Source: Microbacterium sp. W4I20
GTDB lineage: Bacteria; Actinomycetota; Actinomycetes; Actinomycetales; Microbacteriaceae
Direction of reading: 5' to 3'
DNA: 64,000 nt
NCBI RefSeq assembly: GCF_030816505.1
Contig: NZ_JAUSYB010000001.1
Span: forward strand, 62,001 to 126,000
In this document: positions 43,873-52,183 of the stretch, one piece after another
Position numbering within the stretch: position 1 is the first letter of the stretch
How the letters are laid out: each line of letters starts with the position of its first letter
The notes under the pieces: model-generated
Seen by the model: the letters and a program-made list of their open reading frames with translations, nothing else
What the model was told of the DNA's origin: nothing
Database searches by the model: none
Program-made: the position numbers and the translations under genes

Positions 43873-44817
43873 TCAGTCGGCGGCGAGGGCGGCGTTGGAC
43901 ACGGCGGTGACGGCGCGAGTCATGGAGGAACCGAGGTTCCACTTCTCGGCGAGGGCTGTCGCCACGTCGGCCTCTGCCGGGTCGAGGACGTGCAGGGGGA
44001 TTCCGGGGGCCGTGATCGGCAGTGACGTGGCGACGGCGACGACCGTGGGAGCGACGTCGAGATACGCCGACGAGGCGAGGATCTTGGCGCGGACGCCGGC
44101 GCTCATGCCCTCACCGGCCTCGGCGGCCGCGCGGATGCCCTCCAGGTCGGCATGGGTCTGCAGCAGGGTGGCCGCGGTCTTGTCGCCGACGCCGGCGACG
44201 CCCGGGAGTCCGTCGGACGCGTCGCCGCGCATGGTGGCGAAGTCCGCGTACTGCGATGGCAGCACGCCGTACTTCGCGACGACCGTCGAGTCGGTGACGA
44301 TCTCGAGGTTGCTCATGCCCTTGGCCGTATAGACGATCCGCACATCGCGGGCGTCGTCGACGAGCTGGAACAGGTCGCGATCACCGGTGACGATGTCGAC
44401 CGGCATCGCGGCGTCTGTCGCGAGGGTGCCGATCACGTCGTCGGCCTCGTGCTCAGCCACTCCGATGATCGGGATGCTGATGGCGGCGAGCGTCTCGCGG
44501 ATGAGGGGGATCTGCGCCTCGAGCGGGTCGGGCACCTCTTCGACGTCGGGCCCGGCGGGGACCACCTCGACGACGCGGTGCGCCTTGTAGCTGGGGATGA
44601 GGTCGACGCGCCACTGGGGACGCCAGTCGTCATCCCAGCAGGCGATGACGTGTGTGGGCTCGTACAGCGTCACGAGCTTGGCGATGATGTCGAGCAGACC
44701 GCGGGCGGCATTGATCGGGGAGCCGTCCGGCGCCTTGACCTTGTCGGGCACACCGTAGAAGGCGCGGAAGTAGAGGCTGGCGGTGTCGAGCAGCATGAGG
44801 CGGTCGGCGCGAGGCAT
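43873..44817 (-). CDS. 5'-3' exonuclease (FEN/PolA N-domain family)
   Basis: This 314-residue protein is a stand-alone 5'-3' exonuclease like the N-domain of Pol I. Acidic metal-site motifs visible are MLLDTASLYFRAFY, HVIACWDDD, PSYKAHR, HEADDVIGT, VTGDRDLFQLV and the helix-3-turn motif RGDASDGLPGVAGVGDKTAA. It removes flaps or primers and may act with Pol I. The ATG at 44817 lies 6 nt after minus-strand CAGACT (44824-44829), again leaderless-like. A longer ORF to 44970 is rejected. It converges with the PHP gene, 20 bp apart, with no clear terminator. Confidence 0.92.
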   Translation of the reverse strand: MPRADRLMLLDTASLYFRAFYGVPDKVKAPDGSPINAARGLLDIIAKLVTLYEPTHVIACWDDDWRPQWRVDLIPSYKAHRVVEVVPAGPDVEEVPDPLEAQIPLIRETLAAISIPIIGVAEHEADDVIGTLATDAAMPVDIVTGDRDLFQLVDDARDVRIVYTAKGMSNLEIVTDSTVVAKYGVLPSQYADFATMRGDASDGLPGVAGVGDKTAATLLQTHADLEGIRAAAEAGEGMSAGVRAKILASSAYLDVAPTVVAVATSLPITAPGIPLHVLDPAEADVATALAEKWNLGSSMTRAVTAVSNAALAAD

Positions 44818-44846
44818 GGACTCAGTCTGGCACTGGCAGGTCTCGG

Positions 44847-45665
44847 TCAGCAGCCCGGCGACGACGGCTTCTGATCGCAGGTGTACGCGACGAGAGCGGT
44901 GTGCGCCTCGAAGATGCGGATCTCCTGGGGCGGACCGTCGGCCGTGAGCTCGCCCGCGACCGGGATCCATCCGGTGCCGAGGTCGACCTCGGCGGTATAG
45001 CGGACATCGACATCCGCGCTGTAGGCGCCGCGGTCGCGATACACATGGCTCGTCGCGGTCGGCGTGAACTGCGCCTGGCCGAGCGCATCCCAGCTCTGCC
45101 CGCCGCTCGTCGTCGTCGCGTCGGTGCCGTCGCCGTAGTGGAAGTCGTACGCCGACGGGGTGAACCTCACGGCGATGGGCAGACCGAAGAGAGTTCCTGA
45201 TGCTGTGGTGACGGATGCCGTCGCGACGAAGTTGGTCGCCATTCCCGCGATGCCGAGGTTGGACGGCTCGCCGGCCAGCGGGGTGGGAGCGGGAGCGAAT
45301 TGTGCGAGATCGGTGATCGTGATCGCGGGGGTGGCTTGCTCGGGTTCGGCTTCTTCGGGTGTCTCCTCCTCGTCAGGACCGCGGTAGCAACTGACGAACG
45401 ACCAGCTGTCCATGCACTGGTCGAAGGTGGCCTCACGGCGAGGAGGGCCGGTGTAGGTGCCGGGGTTGGTGTTGCCGATTGGGGGCGAGGTGCCGGGCTC
45501 GGTACCTGAGCTGGTTTGCGTGCGCCAGATCTCGACCTTGTTCTCTGTGTTCGTTGCCCACGTACCTTCCATGCCGACCTGTGGAGGTGGCTCGTCTCCT
45601 CCGCCCATCATGAGCAGCAAGCTGGTTGCCGTTCCAAGCATGAGAAGTATTCGGTTTCCTAGCAT
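44847..45665 (-). CDS. Secreted PKD-like protein, copy B, unknown function
   Basis: I do not recognise a named family. The 272-residue protein has a hydrophobic N-terminus (about 5-20) that could be a signal peptide. A Thr/Gly/Pro-rich segment (GTEPGTSPPIGNTNPGTYTG, 57-76) follows, then CMDSWSFVSC with an acidic run (DEEETPEEAE), then a ~150-residue domain with PKD-like features: YDFHYGDG, TSHVYRDRGAY. It ends in a Cys-containing tail (YTCDQK, PGC). Compared with copy A the first ~55 residues are unrelated and the rest is very similar. The start overlaps the lipoprotein gene by 7 bp, so the pair is co-translated. Confidence 0.75.
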   Translation of the reverse strand: MLGNRILLMLGTATSLLLMMGGGDEPPPQVGMEGTWATNTENKVEIWRTQTSSGTEPGTSPPIGNTNPGTYTGPPRREATFDQCMDSWSFVSCYRGPDEEETPEEAEPEQATPAITITDLAQFAPAPTPLAGEPSNLGIAGMATNFVATASVTTASGTLFGLPIAVRFTPSAYDFHYGDGTDATTTSGGQSWDALGQAQFTPTATSHVYRDRGAYSADVDVRYTAEVDLGTGWIPVAGELTADGPPQEIRIFEAHTALVAYTCDQKPSSPGC

Positions 45666-46189
45666 GCGATCCCTTCGGTCGGCACCGAAGAGGAGATCCC
45701 CAAGCCCGTCTCCGTCTCGGCCCGGACGAACTCCACCTCGATTGATTGCCTTGCCGTTCGATCGGGAGGTACGACTGACACCCCGTCGACGCCGACAAGA
45801 TCCACATCGGATACGTCTATACAGAGCCGCACGGTCACGGTCGCCTCGGTGAACTCAACTGGTGTGAAGGTGTCAAACGATGATTTACCCGTGCGCCGAA
45901 TCCCGTTTGCGTGATACTCGCTGAAGTTTTTGCGAGCCGCACTCTGCGCCTGGTCGGTCAAGAGCGCAAAGACGGGTTCGAAGGTCTTCGGTTCTCCCAA
46001 GTCGGTCGCGTTGGTGGCGTCTGTGTAAGCCCGGTACGTCTCCTCCGCCGCAGCGAATGCTTCCTCTTCCGATGCGAACGCCGGTGTCGGTGTCGGCGTG
46101 GGGTCCGACGTGGGGGAGCATCCGGTCAGCACGACGGAGCCGACAGCAATAGCGACGAGGGGCAGAGACGCGAGGCGATGGAGTTTCAC
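45659..46189 (-). CDS. Lipoprotein, copy B, unknown function
   Basis: The 176-residue protein starts with a clear lipoprotein signal (KLHRLASLPLVAIAVGSVVL, then lipobox TGC with the Cys at residue 24). A Pro/Thr linker and an outer domain follow, with FASEEEAFAAAEETYRAYT, and LCIDVS...DGVSVVPPDR. The domain is not one I can name. GTG 46189 is the family start (identical to copy A: KLHRLASLPLVA); longer ORFs are shadows. It shows less GC-biased codon use than the neighbouring housekeeping genes. Its product and the secreted partner probably act together at the cell surface. Confidence 0.8.
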   Translation of the reverse strand: MKLHRLASLPLVAIAVGSVVLTGCSPTSDPTPTPTPAFASEEEAFAAAEETYRAYTDATNATDLGEPKTFEPVFALLTDQAQSAARKNFSEYHANGIRRTGKSSFDTFTPVEFTEATVTVRLCIDVSDVDLVGVDGVSVVPPDRTARQSIEVEFVRAETETGLGISSSVPTEGIAC

Positions 46190-46240
46190 CCGGGTCACGG
46201 TAGCCCGAGCACGAAAAGGCCTGCAGAAGTTATCCACAGC
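46190..46240 (-). promoter_or_regulatory. Conserved upstream segment of lipoprotein copy B, with TTATCCACA
   Basis: The segment is almost the same as that before copy A. It contains plus-strand TTATCCACA at 46230-46238, a match to the DnaA-box consensus. On the minus strand the same bases give TGTGGATAAC, whose GATAAC could be the -10 of this gene. The promoter reading is preferred. Confidence 0.45.
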
Positions 46241-46278
46241 TGCTCGATCGCAGCCGCGCCCTGCGCCGCGAATCGATG

Positions 46279-47070
46279 TCAGCAACCGGCGGCCTTGGGT
46301 TGCTCGGAGCAGGTGCGGGCGACGAGGGCGGTGTGCGCTTCGAAGATGCGGATCTCCTGCGCGGGACCGTCGATGGCGAGTTCGCCGGGCACCGGGAACC
46401 ATCCGCCGCCGAGGTCGACTTCGGCGGCGTAGCGGACGGTCACGCCGGCCTCGTAGATACCTCGTTCTCTGTATGTGTGGCTGGAGTCGGTGGGCGTGAA
46501 GGGCGCCTGACCGAGCGTCGACCAGGTCTGTCCCCCTGAGCTGAGAGAGGCTGTGTTCCCGTCGCCGTAACGGAAGTCGAAGCCGACCGGAGTGAAGCGG
46601 ACGGTGAGAGGAGTCCCGAAGAGAGCGCCGGCTCGAGTGTGAGCGGATGCCGCGGCGACGAAGTTCGTCGGCATGCCCGCGACGCCGAGGTTGTCGGGCT
46701 CTCCCGTTGCCGTGACGGGGTCCGGGGCGAACTGGGCGAGGTCAGTGATCGTGATCGCGGGGGTGCCCTGCTCGCGTTCGGCTTCTTCGGGTGTCTCCTC
46801 CTCGTCAGGACCGCGGTAGCAACTGACAAAGGACCAGCTGTCCATGCACTCCTCGAAGGTGATCTCACGGAGAGGAGGGCCGGTGTAGGTGCCGGGGTTG
46901 GTGTTTCCGATCGGGGTTGAGGTGCCGGGTTCGGTCGTCTTGCCGCCGAGCCGCAGTGAAGATCCATCGTTTCCAGCTACAACGTCGACCCCACCTACGC
47001 TGTCGTCTTCGTACGCAACTGACGGGAGAACTAGGGCGACGAAGAGAAGAACGGCTATTCCACGGCGCAT
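46279..47070 (-). CDS. Secreted PKD-like protein, copy A, unknown function
   Basis: The 263-residue protein has a good signal peptide (RRGIAVLLFVALVLPSVAYE). A unique ~25-residue segment and then the shared Thr/Gly/Pro stretch (GTSTPIGNTNPGTYTG), CMDSWSFVSC, DEEETPEEAE and the PKD-like domain follow (FDFRYGDG, SHTYRERGIYEAG). The tail ends RTCSEQPKAAGC. Four Cys match those of copy B and could form disulfides outside the cell. The start overlaps the lipoprotein gene by 16 bp. It differs from copy B mostly in the first ~45 residues. Confidence 0.78.
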   Translation of the reverse strand: MRRGIAVLLFVALVLPSVAYEDDSVGGVDVVAGNDGSSLRLGGKTTEPGTSTPIGNTNPGTYTGPPLREITFEECMDSWSFVSCYRGPDEEETPEEAEREQGTPAITITDLAQFAPDPVTATGEPDNLGVAGMPTNFVAAASAHTRAGALFGTPLTVRFTPVGFDFRYGDGNTASLSSGGQTWSTLGQAPFTPTDSSHTYRERGIYEAGVTVRYAAEVDLGGGWFPVPGELAIDGPAQEIRIFEAHTALVARTCSEQPKAAGC

Positions 47071-47594
47071 GAGCTGCTTTCGCTCCGAGCGGCGCGTTCG
47101 ATCGAGAGACGACCATCACTCGAAGCAAAGGTCACGGTCAACGAATTCAGATCGGGCCGATTCGGAGGGGTGACAGAGACACCATCTTGGTCGACGACAT
47201 CCGACTGGCTGACGTCCACGCAGACTTCCGCGACAACCGCGCCCTTCATGATGTCGGCGCTCACTGCGCGGAAGTCAGCAACCTTCGTCTCGCCCGTGAG
47301 CTCGTATCCGGCTGCGTACAGCTCGGAAAAGGTCTTGCGATCTGCGGCTTCAAAATCGCCGCTTGTAAGAGAGAAGAGAGCGTCGATCGTCTCTGGCTCG
47401 CCGACATCGACTTGATTCAGTTCGTCTGTGTACGCCCGATACGTCTCCTCCGCCGCAGCGAATGCGTCCTCTTCCGACGCGAAAACCGCGGTCGGTGTCG
47501 GCGTGGGCTCCGGCACGGGGGAGCATCCACTGAGCACGACGGAGCCGACAACAAGGGCGACGAGCGGCAGAGACGCGAGACGATGGAGTTTCAC
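47055..47594 (-). CDS. Lipoprotein, copy A, unknown function
   Basis: The 179-residue lipoprotein has the signal KLHRLASLPLVALVVGSVVL and lipobox SGC (Cys24). The outer domain parallels copy B: FASEEDAFAAAEETYRAYT and VCVDVS...DGVSVTPPNR. Similarity between the copies is high at both ends of the protein and lower in the middle (about residues 55-115). It starts with GTG at 47594, divergent from rpsA 239 bp away. Confidence 0.8.
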   Translation of the reverse strand: MKLHRLASLPLVALVVGSVVLSGCSPVPEPTPTPTAVFASEEDAFAAAEETYRAYTDELNQVDVGEPETIDALFSLTSGDFEAADRKTFSELYAAGYELTGETKVADFRAVSADIMKGAVVAEVCVDVSQSDVVDQDGVSVTPPNRPDLNSLTVTFASSDGRLSIERAARSESSSCAVE

Positions 47595-47642
47595 CCGGAC
47601 ACGGTAGCCCGAGCACGCAGAGGCCTGCAGAAGTTATCCACA
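47595..47642 (-). promoter_or_regulatory. Conserved upstream segment of lipoprotein copy A, with TTATCCACA
   Basis: TTATCCACA lies at 47634-47642, about 40 bp upstream of the GTG, in a segment shared with copy B (GTAGCCCGAGCACG, then AGGCCTGCAGAAG). Minus-strand GATAAC is the likely -10. The rest of the gap up to rpsA (47643-47832) holds the rpsA promoter and leader, with GATAAC at 47687-47692 as a possible -10. Confidence 0.45.
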
Positions 47643-47832
47643 GGTGAAACAGTCGCGAATCCGGCTCCCACCGGCATCCGGCTTCTGATAACCTGAGTTG
47701 TCACTCGTGGCGTGCCTACGCATGCCCTCGTGGCAACTTCACCAAAATCCAACTGCTGGGAAGCGTGCAGTCGGCCGTGCGCGGTCTTCGCCTCTCAGCC
47801 TGAGACTCCACCCAACAAGGACAACCCACTAC

Positions 47833-49287
47833 ATGACTACCGCAACGACCGCCCCGGCCACCAAGCAGGTCGCCATCAACGACATCGGATCTGCTGAGGA
47901 CTTCCTGGCCGCGGTCGAGAAGACCCTGAAGTTCTTCAACGACGGCGACATCATCGAAGGCACGATCGTCAAGATCGACCGCGATGAGGTTCTGCTCGAC
48001 GTCGGATACAAGACCGAGGGTGTCATCCCCTCGCGCGAGCTCTCCATCAAGCACGACGTCGACCCCAACGAGGTCGTCAAGGTCGGCGACGAGGTCGAGG
48101 CTCTTGTTCTCCAGAAGGAGGACAAGGAAGGCCGTCTGATTCTCTCCAAGAAGCGTGCTCAGTACGAGCGTGCCTGGGGAGACGTCGAGAAGATCAAGGA
48201 GAACGACGGCGTCGTCACCGGTACGGTCATCGAGGTCGTCAAGGGTGGACTCATCGTCGACATCGGCCTCCGTGGCTTCCTGCCGGCCTCGCTCATCGAG
48301 CTGCGCCGCGTCCGCGACCTCACGCCGTACCTCGGCCAGGAGATCGAGGCCAAGATCCTCGAGCTCGACAAGAACCGCAACAACGTCGTGCTGAGCCGCC
48401 GCGCTCTGCTCGAGCAGACGCAGTCCGAGTCGCGCACGACCTTCCTCAACAACCTGCACAAGGGTCAGGTTCGCAAGGGTGTCGTCTCCTCGATCGTCAA
48501 CTTCGGTGCATTCGTCGACCTGGGCGGCGTGGACGGCCTCGTGCACGTCTCCGAGCTGTCCTGGAAGCACATCGAGCACGCCTCCGAGGTCGTCGAGGTG
48601 GGCCAGGAGGTCACCGTCGAGATCCTCGAGGTCGACCTCGACCGCGAGCGCGTCTCCCTGTCGCTGAAGGCGACGCAGGAGGACCCGTGGCAGGTCTTCG
48701 CCCGCACCCACGCGATCGGACAGGTCACGCCGGGTAAGGTCACCAAGCTCGTTCCGTTCGGTGCGTTCGTTCGCGTCGCAGACGGCATCGAGGGCCTCGT
48801 CCACATCTCCGAGCTCTCCAGCAAGCACGTCGAGCTGGCCGAGCAGGTCGTGTCGGTCGGCGAAGAGGTCTTCGTCAAGGTCATCGACATCGACCTCGAG
48901 CGTCGTCGCATCTCGCTGTCGCTGAAGCAGGCCAACGAGTCGGTCGACCCCAACGGCACCGAGTTCGACCCGGCCCTGTACGGCATGCTCGCCGAGTACG
49001 ACGAGAACGGCGAGTACAAGTACCCGGAGGGCTTCGACGCCGAGACCGGCGCCTGGAAGGAAGGCTTCGACACCCAGCGCGAGGCATGGGAGCAGGAGTA
49101 CGCTGCAGCCCAGGCTCGCTGGGAGGCCCACAAGGCTCAGGTCACCAAGGCCGCAGAGGCCGAGGCAGAGGCCGGCGCCGACTTCGGCGGCCAGGTCTTC
49201 ACGAGCGAAGCCACCGGTGCAGGCACCCTGGCCGACGACGAGGCACTCGCGGCTCTCCGCGAGAAGCTGTCGGGCGGCAACGCGTAA
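47833..49287 (+). CDS. rpsA: 30S ribosomal protein S1
   Basis: S1 binds mRNA at the 30S platform. The 484-residue protein has four S1 (OB-fold) domains, at about residues 38-107, 124-190, 208-277 and 294-363; the third and fourth are the most typical (VNFGAFVDLGGVDGLVHVSE and VPFGAFVRVADGIEGLVHIS). An acidic, Ala-rich C-terminal tail follows. Four domains is the normal actinobacterial number. ATG 47833 has AAGGA at 47818-47822. The open frame back to 47698 covers the leader. It is divergent from the duplicated lipoprotein genes and ends with a strong terminator. Confidence 0.96.
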   Translation: MTTATTAPATKQVAINDIGSAEDFLAAVEKTLKFFNDGDIIEGTIVKIDRDEVLLDVGYKTEGVIPSRELSIKHDVDPNEVVKVGDEVEALVLQKEDKEGRLILSKKRAQYERAWGDVEKIKENDGVVTGTVIEVVKGGLIVDIGLRGFLPASLIELRRVRDLTPYLGQEIEAKILELDKNRNNVVLSRRALLEQTQSESRTTFLNNLHKGQVRKGVVSSIVNFGAFVDLGGVDGLVHVSELSWKHIEHASEVVEVGQEVTVEILEVDLDRERVSLSLKATQEDPWQVFARTHAIGQVTPGKVTKLVPFGAFVRVADGIEGLVHISELSSKHVELAEQVVSVGEEVFVKVIDIDLERRRISLSLKQANESVDPNGTEFDPALYGMLAEYDENGEYKYPEGFDAETGAWKEGFDTQREAWEQEYAAAQARWEAHKAQVTKAAEAEAEAGADFGGQVFTSEATGAGTLADDEALAALREKLSGGNA

Positions 49288-49300
49288 GCATCACGCTCTG

Positions 49301-49345
49301 AAACGGGCCGTCACCTCACCTTCGGGTGGGCGTGGCGGCCCGTTT
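49301..49345 (+). terminator. Terminator after rpsA with TTCG loop
   Basis: AAACGGGCCG (49301-49310) pairs with CGGCCCGTTT (49336-49345). An inner CACC/GGTG stem closes a TTCG loop with a small internal bulge. It lies 14 bp after the rpsA stop and ends in TTT. Confidence 0.88.
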
Positions 49346-49434
49346 CGCATCCCCGAAAACACACGCGGTTCCGTGCGTGACCGAACATTACGACGGCATT
49401 CGTAACAATCGGCGTGCTCGGCCAGCATGGGGGT

Positions 49435-50286
49435 ATGACCGCCCTGCTCTCTTCGTCGCGCGTTGCGAATGCCCCGACGCCCGCCGGCGCGGCGCAGGCG
49501 GTCCGGCTGGAGGGCATCGAGCGCTCCTTCCCGCTCCCGCAGGGGAAGCGAGACGTGCTGCGCGGCGTGGACGTCGACATCGCAGCCGGGGAGATCGTCG
49601 CGGTCGTCGGCCCGTCCGGATGCGGGAAGTCGACACTGCTCCGTCTCGTGGGCGGACTCGACGCCCCGACGCGCGGCAGCATCCGCCTCGATGGGACCGG
49701 CGTCGCCGACGTCGACGAACGCACCGCCAACGCCTTCCAGGAGCCGCGCCTGCTGCCCTGGCGCACCATCGCCCAGAACGTCGAACTCGGGCTTCCCCGC
49801 GGCACGGCGCGCCGCGCCGGACGGGAGAGAGTACGCGAGCTGCTGCAGCTCGTCGGACTCGAGCACGCCGCCGATCAGCGGCCGCGCGAGGTGTCGGGCG
49901 GCATGGCGCAGCGCGCCTCGCTGGCCCGCGCTCTTGCGCGCAACCCGGGGGTGCTCCTCCTTGACGAGCCCTTCGGCGCTCTCGACGCGCTCACCCGGCT
50001 CCGCATGCACGATCTGCTGCTGAAGATCCACGCTGCCGAGCCCACCACCATCCTCCTCGTCACGCATGACGTCGAAGAGGCCCTCTACCTCGCCGATCGC
50101 GTGCTGCTTCTCCGTACGCTCACCGGCGGCGACAGTGAAGCCGAGCCCTCGATCGCCCGAACGGTCGCCGTGCCCGGCATCCGCCCCCGAGACCGCGCAG
50201 ATCGCGGTCTCGCCGACCTCCGCGCCGAGCTCCTCGAAGGCCTCGGCGTGGACACCCATCACCGCATCACCGAGGAGACCCGATGA
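49435..50286 (+). CDS. ABC transporter ATPase, sulfonate/nitrate/taurine type (SsuB-like)
   Basis: The 283-residue protein is the ATPase of an Ssu/Tau/Nrt importer. It has Walker A GPSGCGKST (59-67), a Q-loop (NAFQEPRLLPW, the family-typical EPRLLPW), signature VSGGMAQR, Walker B VLLLDEPFGALD and the H-loop VTHDVEEAL. ATG 49435 follows GGGGG at 49429-49433. The stop overlaps the binding-protein start by 4 bp. Sulfonates are the probable substrate because of the sulfur genes downstream. Confidence 0.9.
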   Translation: MTALLSSSRVANAPTPAGAAQAVRLEGIERSFPLPQGKRDVLRGVDVDIAAGEIVAVVGPSGCGKSTLLRLVGGLDAPTRGSIRLDGTGVADVDERTANAFQEPRLLPWRTIAQNVELGLPRGTARRAGRERVRELLQLVGLEHAADQRPREVSGGMAQRASLARALARNPGVLLLDEPFGALDALTRLRMHDLLLKIHAAEPTTILLVTHDVEEALYLADRVLLLRTLTGGDSEAEPSIARTVAVPGIRPRDRADRGLADLRAELLEGLGVDTHHRITEETR

Positions 50287-51326
50287 GCACCATCACCCGC
50301 CGAATCATCCCCGCGATCGCGATCGCCGGGACGATGATGCTCGTCGCGACCGGCTGCGTCGCGGGCGAGAACGCCGATGCCTCCTCCGATGGCGACAGCA
50401 AGCCCGCGGCAGGGGACTGGTCGTCCGACACCCTGTCCATCGACTTCGCCACCTACAACCCGCTGAGCCTCGTCATCAAGGACCAGGGCATCCTCGAAGA
50501 GATCCTGGGCGACGACGTCGAGGTCGAGTGGATCCAGTCCGCCGGCTCCAACAAGGCGAACGAGCTGCTGCGCTCCGGCTCCGTCGACGTCGGTTCCACC
50601 GCCGGCTCGGCCGCTCTGCTCGCTCGCTCGAACGGCTCGCCGATCCAGGTCATCGACATCTACTCGCAGCCCGAGTGGTCGGCGATCGTCGTCGGCCCCG
50701 ACAGCGACATCGCCTCCGTCGAAGACCTCAAGGGCAAGTCGGTCGCGGCGACCAAGGGCACCGACCCGTACTTCTTCCTCCTGCAGGCGCTCGAAGAGGG
50801 CGGGCTGTCGCTCTCCGACGTCGAGGTGCAGAACCTCCAGCACGCCGACGGTCGCGCAGCGCTCGACGGCGGATCCGTGGATGCGTGGGCGGGACTCGAC
50901 CCGATCATGGCCGCAGCCGAGGCGGAGTCGGGCGACAAGCTCATCTACCGCAACGTCGACTTCAACTCCTACGGCTTCCTCAACGCCACCGAGGAGTTCA
51001 TCACCGACCACCCCGACCTCGCGCAGGCCGTCGTCGACGCCTACGAGCAGGCGCGTGAGTGGGCTCTCGAGAACCCCGACGAGACCGCGGCACTGCTCGC
51101 CGAGGTCGCGGGCATCGACATCGAGGTTGCGACCACCGTCATCCAGGAGCGCTCCAACCTCGACGTCAGCGGCGTGCCCGGCGAAGACCAGCTCGCCGTG
51201 CTCGAGAAGATCGCTCCGGTCCTGGTCGACTCGGGCGACGTGCAGGGCGGCAAGGCATCCGTCGACAAGGCGCTCTCCTCGATCGTGAACTCGACGTTCG
51301 CCGAGAAAGCGGTCGGCGGCGAGTGA
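50283..51326 (+). CDS. ABC transporter substrate-binding lipoprotein, sulfonate type (SsuA-like)
   Basis: The 347-residue protein has a lipoprotein signal (RRIIPAIAIAGTMMLVATGC, lipobox Cys25). The mature part is the type 2 periplasmic-binding fold of the SsuA/TauA/NrtA family, marked by LVIKDQGILEE, GSVDVGSTAGSAALLAR, LKGKSVAATKGTDPYFFLLQ and DAWAGLDP. It delivers the solute to the permease at 51323. Both its ends overlap neighbours by 4 bp. The actual ligand (sulfonate, taurine or similar) is not fixed by sequence. Confidence 0.9.
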   Translation: MSTITRRIIPAIAIAGTMMLVATGCVAGENADASSDGDSKPAAGDWSSDTLSIDFATYNPLSLVIKDQGILEEILGDDVEVEWIQSAGSNKANELLRSGSVDVGSTAGSAALLARSNGSPIQVIDIYSQPEWSAIVVGPDSDIASVEDLKGKSVAATKGTDPYFFLLQALEEGGLSLSDVEVQNLQHADGRAALDGGSVDAWAGLDPIMAAAEAESGDKLIYRNVDFNSYGFLNATEEFITDHPDLAQAVVDAYEQAREWALENPDETAALLAEVAGIDIEVATTVIQERSNLDVSGVPGEDQLAVLEKIAPVLVDSGDVQGGKASVDKALSSIVNSTFAEKAVGGE

Positions 51327-52183
51327 GCATTCCCGACCAGCGGGTCATCATCCCGGCCGATTCCCGAGAGGCACTCGACTTCGCGAAGGGGGTGCGCAGG
51401 CGCCCGGATGCCGGTGCGCGCCGCACCTGGGACCGTCCCGTCGTCCGCGTGCTGGGCGGCCTGCTGCTGCCCGTCCTCATCATCGTCTCCTGGCAGGTCG
51501 CGACCACGTCGGGCTTCGTCGAGCCGTACCGGCTGCCCGCTCCCGCGACGGTGTTCCTCGCCGGCGTGGAGCTGGCCGAGAACGGGCAGCTGTGGACCCA
51601 CATCGCGATCTCGGTGCAGCGCGTGCTGCTCGGCTTCGCGATCGGCTCGGTGGTCGGTCTCGCGGCCGCCGGGCTCGTCGGACTCTCCCGGCTCGGTGAC
51701 GTGCTGCTCAGCCCGACTCTCGCCGCCGTCCGCGCGGTGCCCTCGCTCGCCTGGGTTCCGTTGCTGATCCTGTGGATGCAGATCGGCGAGGAGTCGAAGG
51801 TCACGCTGATCGCGATCGGCGCCTTCTTCCCGGTGTACACGACGGTCGCATCGGCGCTCCGGCACGTGGACCCGCACCTGGTCGAGGCCGGCCGGTCGTT
51901 CAGCCTGCACGGCTGGTCGCTGTTCCGCACCGTGCAGCTGCCGGCTGTCGTGCCGTCGGTCGTCTCCGGGCTGCGGCTCGCTCTCGCGCAGGCCTGGCTG
52001 TTCCTCGTGGCCGCCGAGCTCATCGCCTCGTCGATGGGGCTGGGCTTCCTGCTGACCGACTCGCAGAGCACTGGCCGCGTGGATCGGATCCTCCTGTCGA
52101 TCGTGCTGCTGGCCCTCCTCGGGACGATCACCAACGGCATCCTCGTGCTGGTCGAGAAGTACCTGCTCCGAAGGTGGGCGTGA
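51323..52183 (+). CDS. ABC transporter permease, sulfonate type (SsuC-like)
   Basis: The 286-residue permease has an N-terminal cytoplasmic segment and about six transmembrane helices starting near residue 47. The BPD_transp_1 EAA-loop region is EAGRSFSLHGWSLFRTVQLP, as in SsuC (conserved EA...G coupling motif). The GTG start overlaps the SsuA-like stop (GTGA); the long frame upstream to 51059 is a shadow. The stop overlaps the acs GTG. Confidence 0.9.
   Translation: MSIPDQRVIIPADSREALDFAKGVRRRPDAGARRTWDRPVVRVLGGLLLPVLIIVSWQVATTSGFVEPYRLPAPATVFLAGVELAENGQLWTHIAISVQRVLLGFAIGSVVGLAAAGLVGLSRLGDVLLSPTLAAVRAVPSLAWVPLLILWMQIGEESKVTLIAIGAFFPVYTTVASALRHVDPHLVEAGRSFSLHGWSLFRTVQLPAVVPSVVSGLRLALAQAWLFLVAAELIASSMGLGFLLTDSQSTGRVDRILLSIVLLALLGTITNGILVLVEKYLLRRWA

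Larger units (their letters stand above)
44847..47650 (-). repeat. Tandem duplication of a two-gene unit (~1.4 kb)
   Basis: Two head-to-tail copies of lipoprotein gene plus secreted PKD-like gene lie on the minus strand: copy A 46279-47594 and copy B 44847-46189. Lipoprotein starts are 1405 bp apart. Long stretches are nearly identical, for example around 45345-45475 versus 46783-46910 inside the secreted genes and in the ~45 bp before each lipoprotein start. In contrast, the signal-peptide regions of the secreted genes share almost nothing. This mix of conserved and replaced parts suggests duplication followed by recombination. Confidence 0.85.

Noticed and set aside
46230..47642. Replication origin from two TTATCCACA boxes
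   Set aside because: Only two boxes, 1.4 kb apart, in duplicated promoter regions; no dnaA/dnaN, no AT-rich unwinding region.
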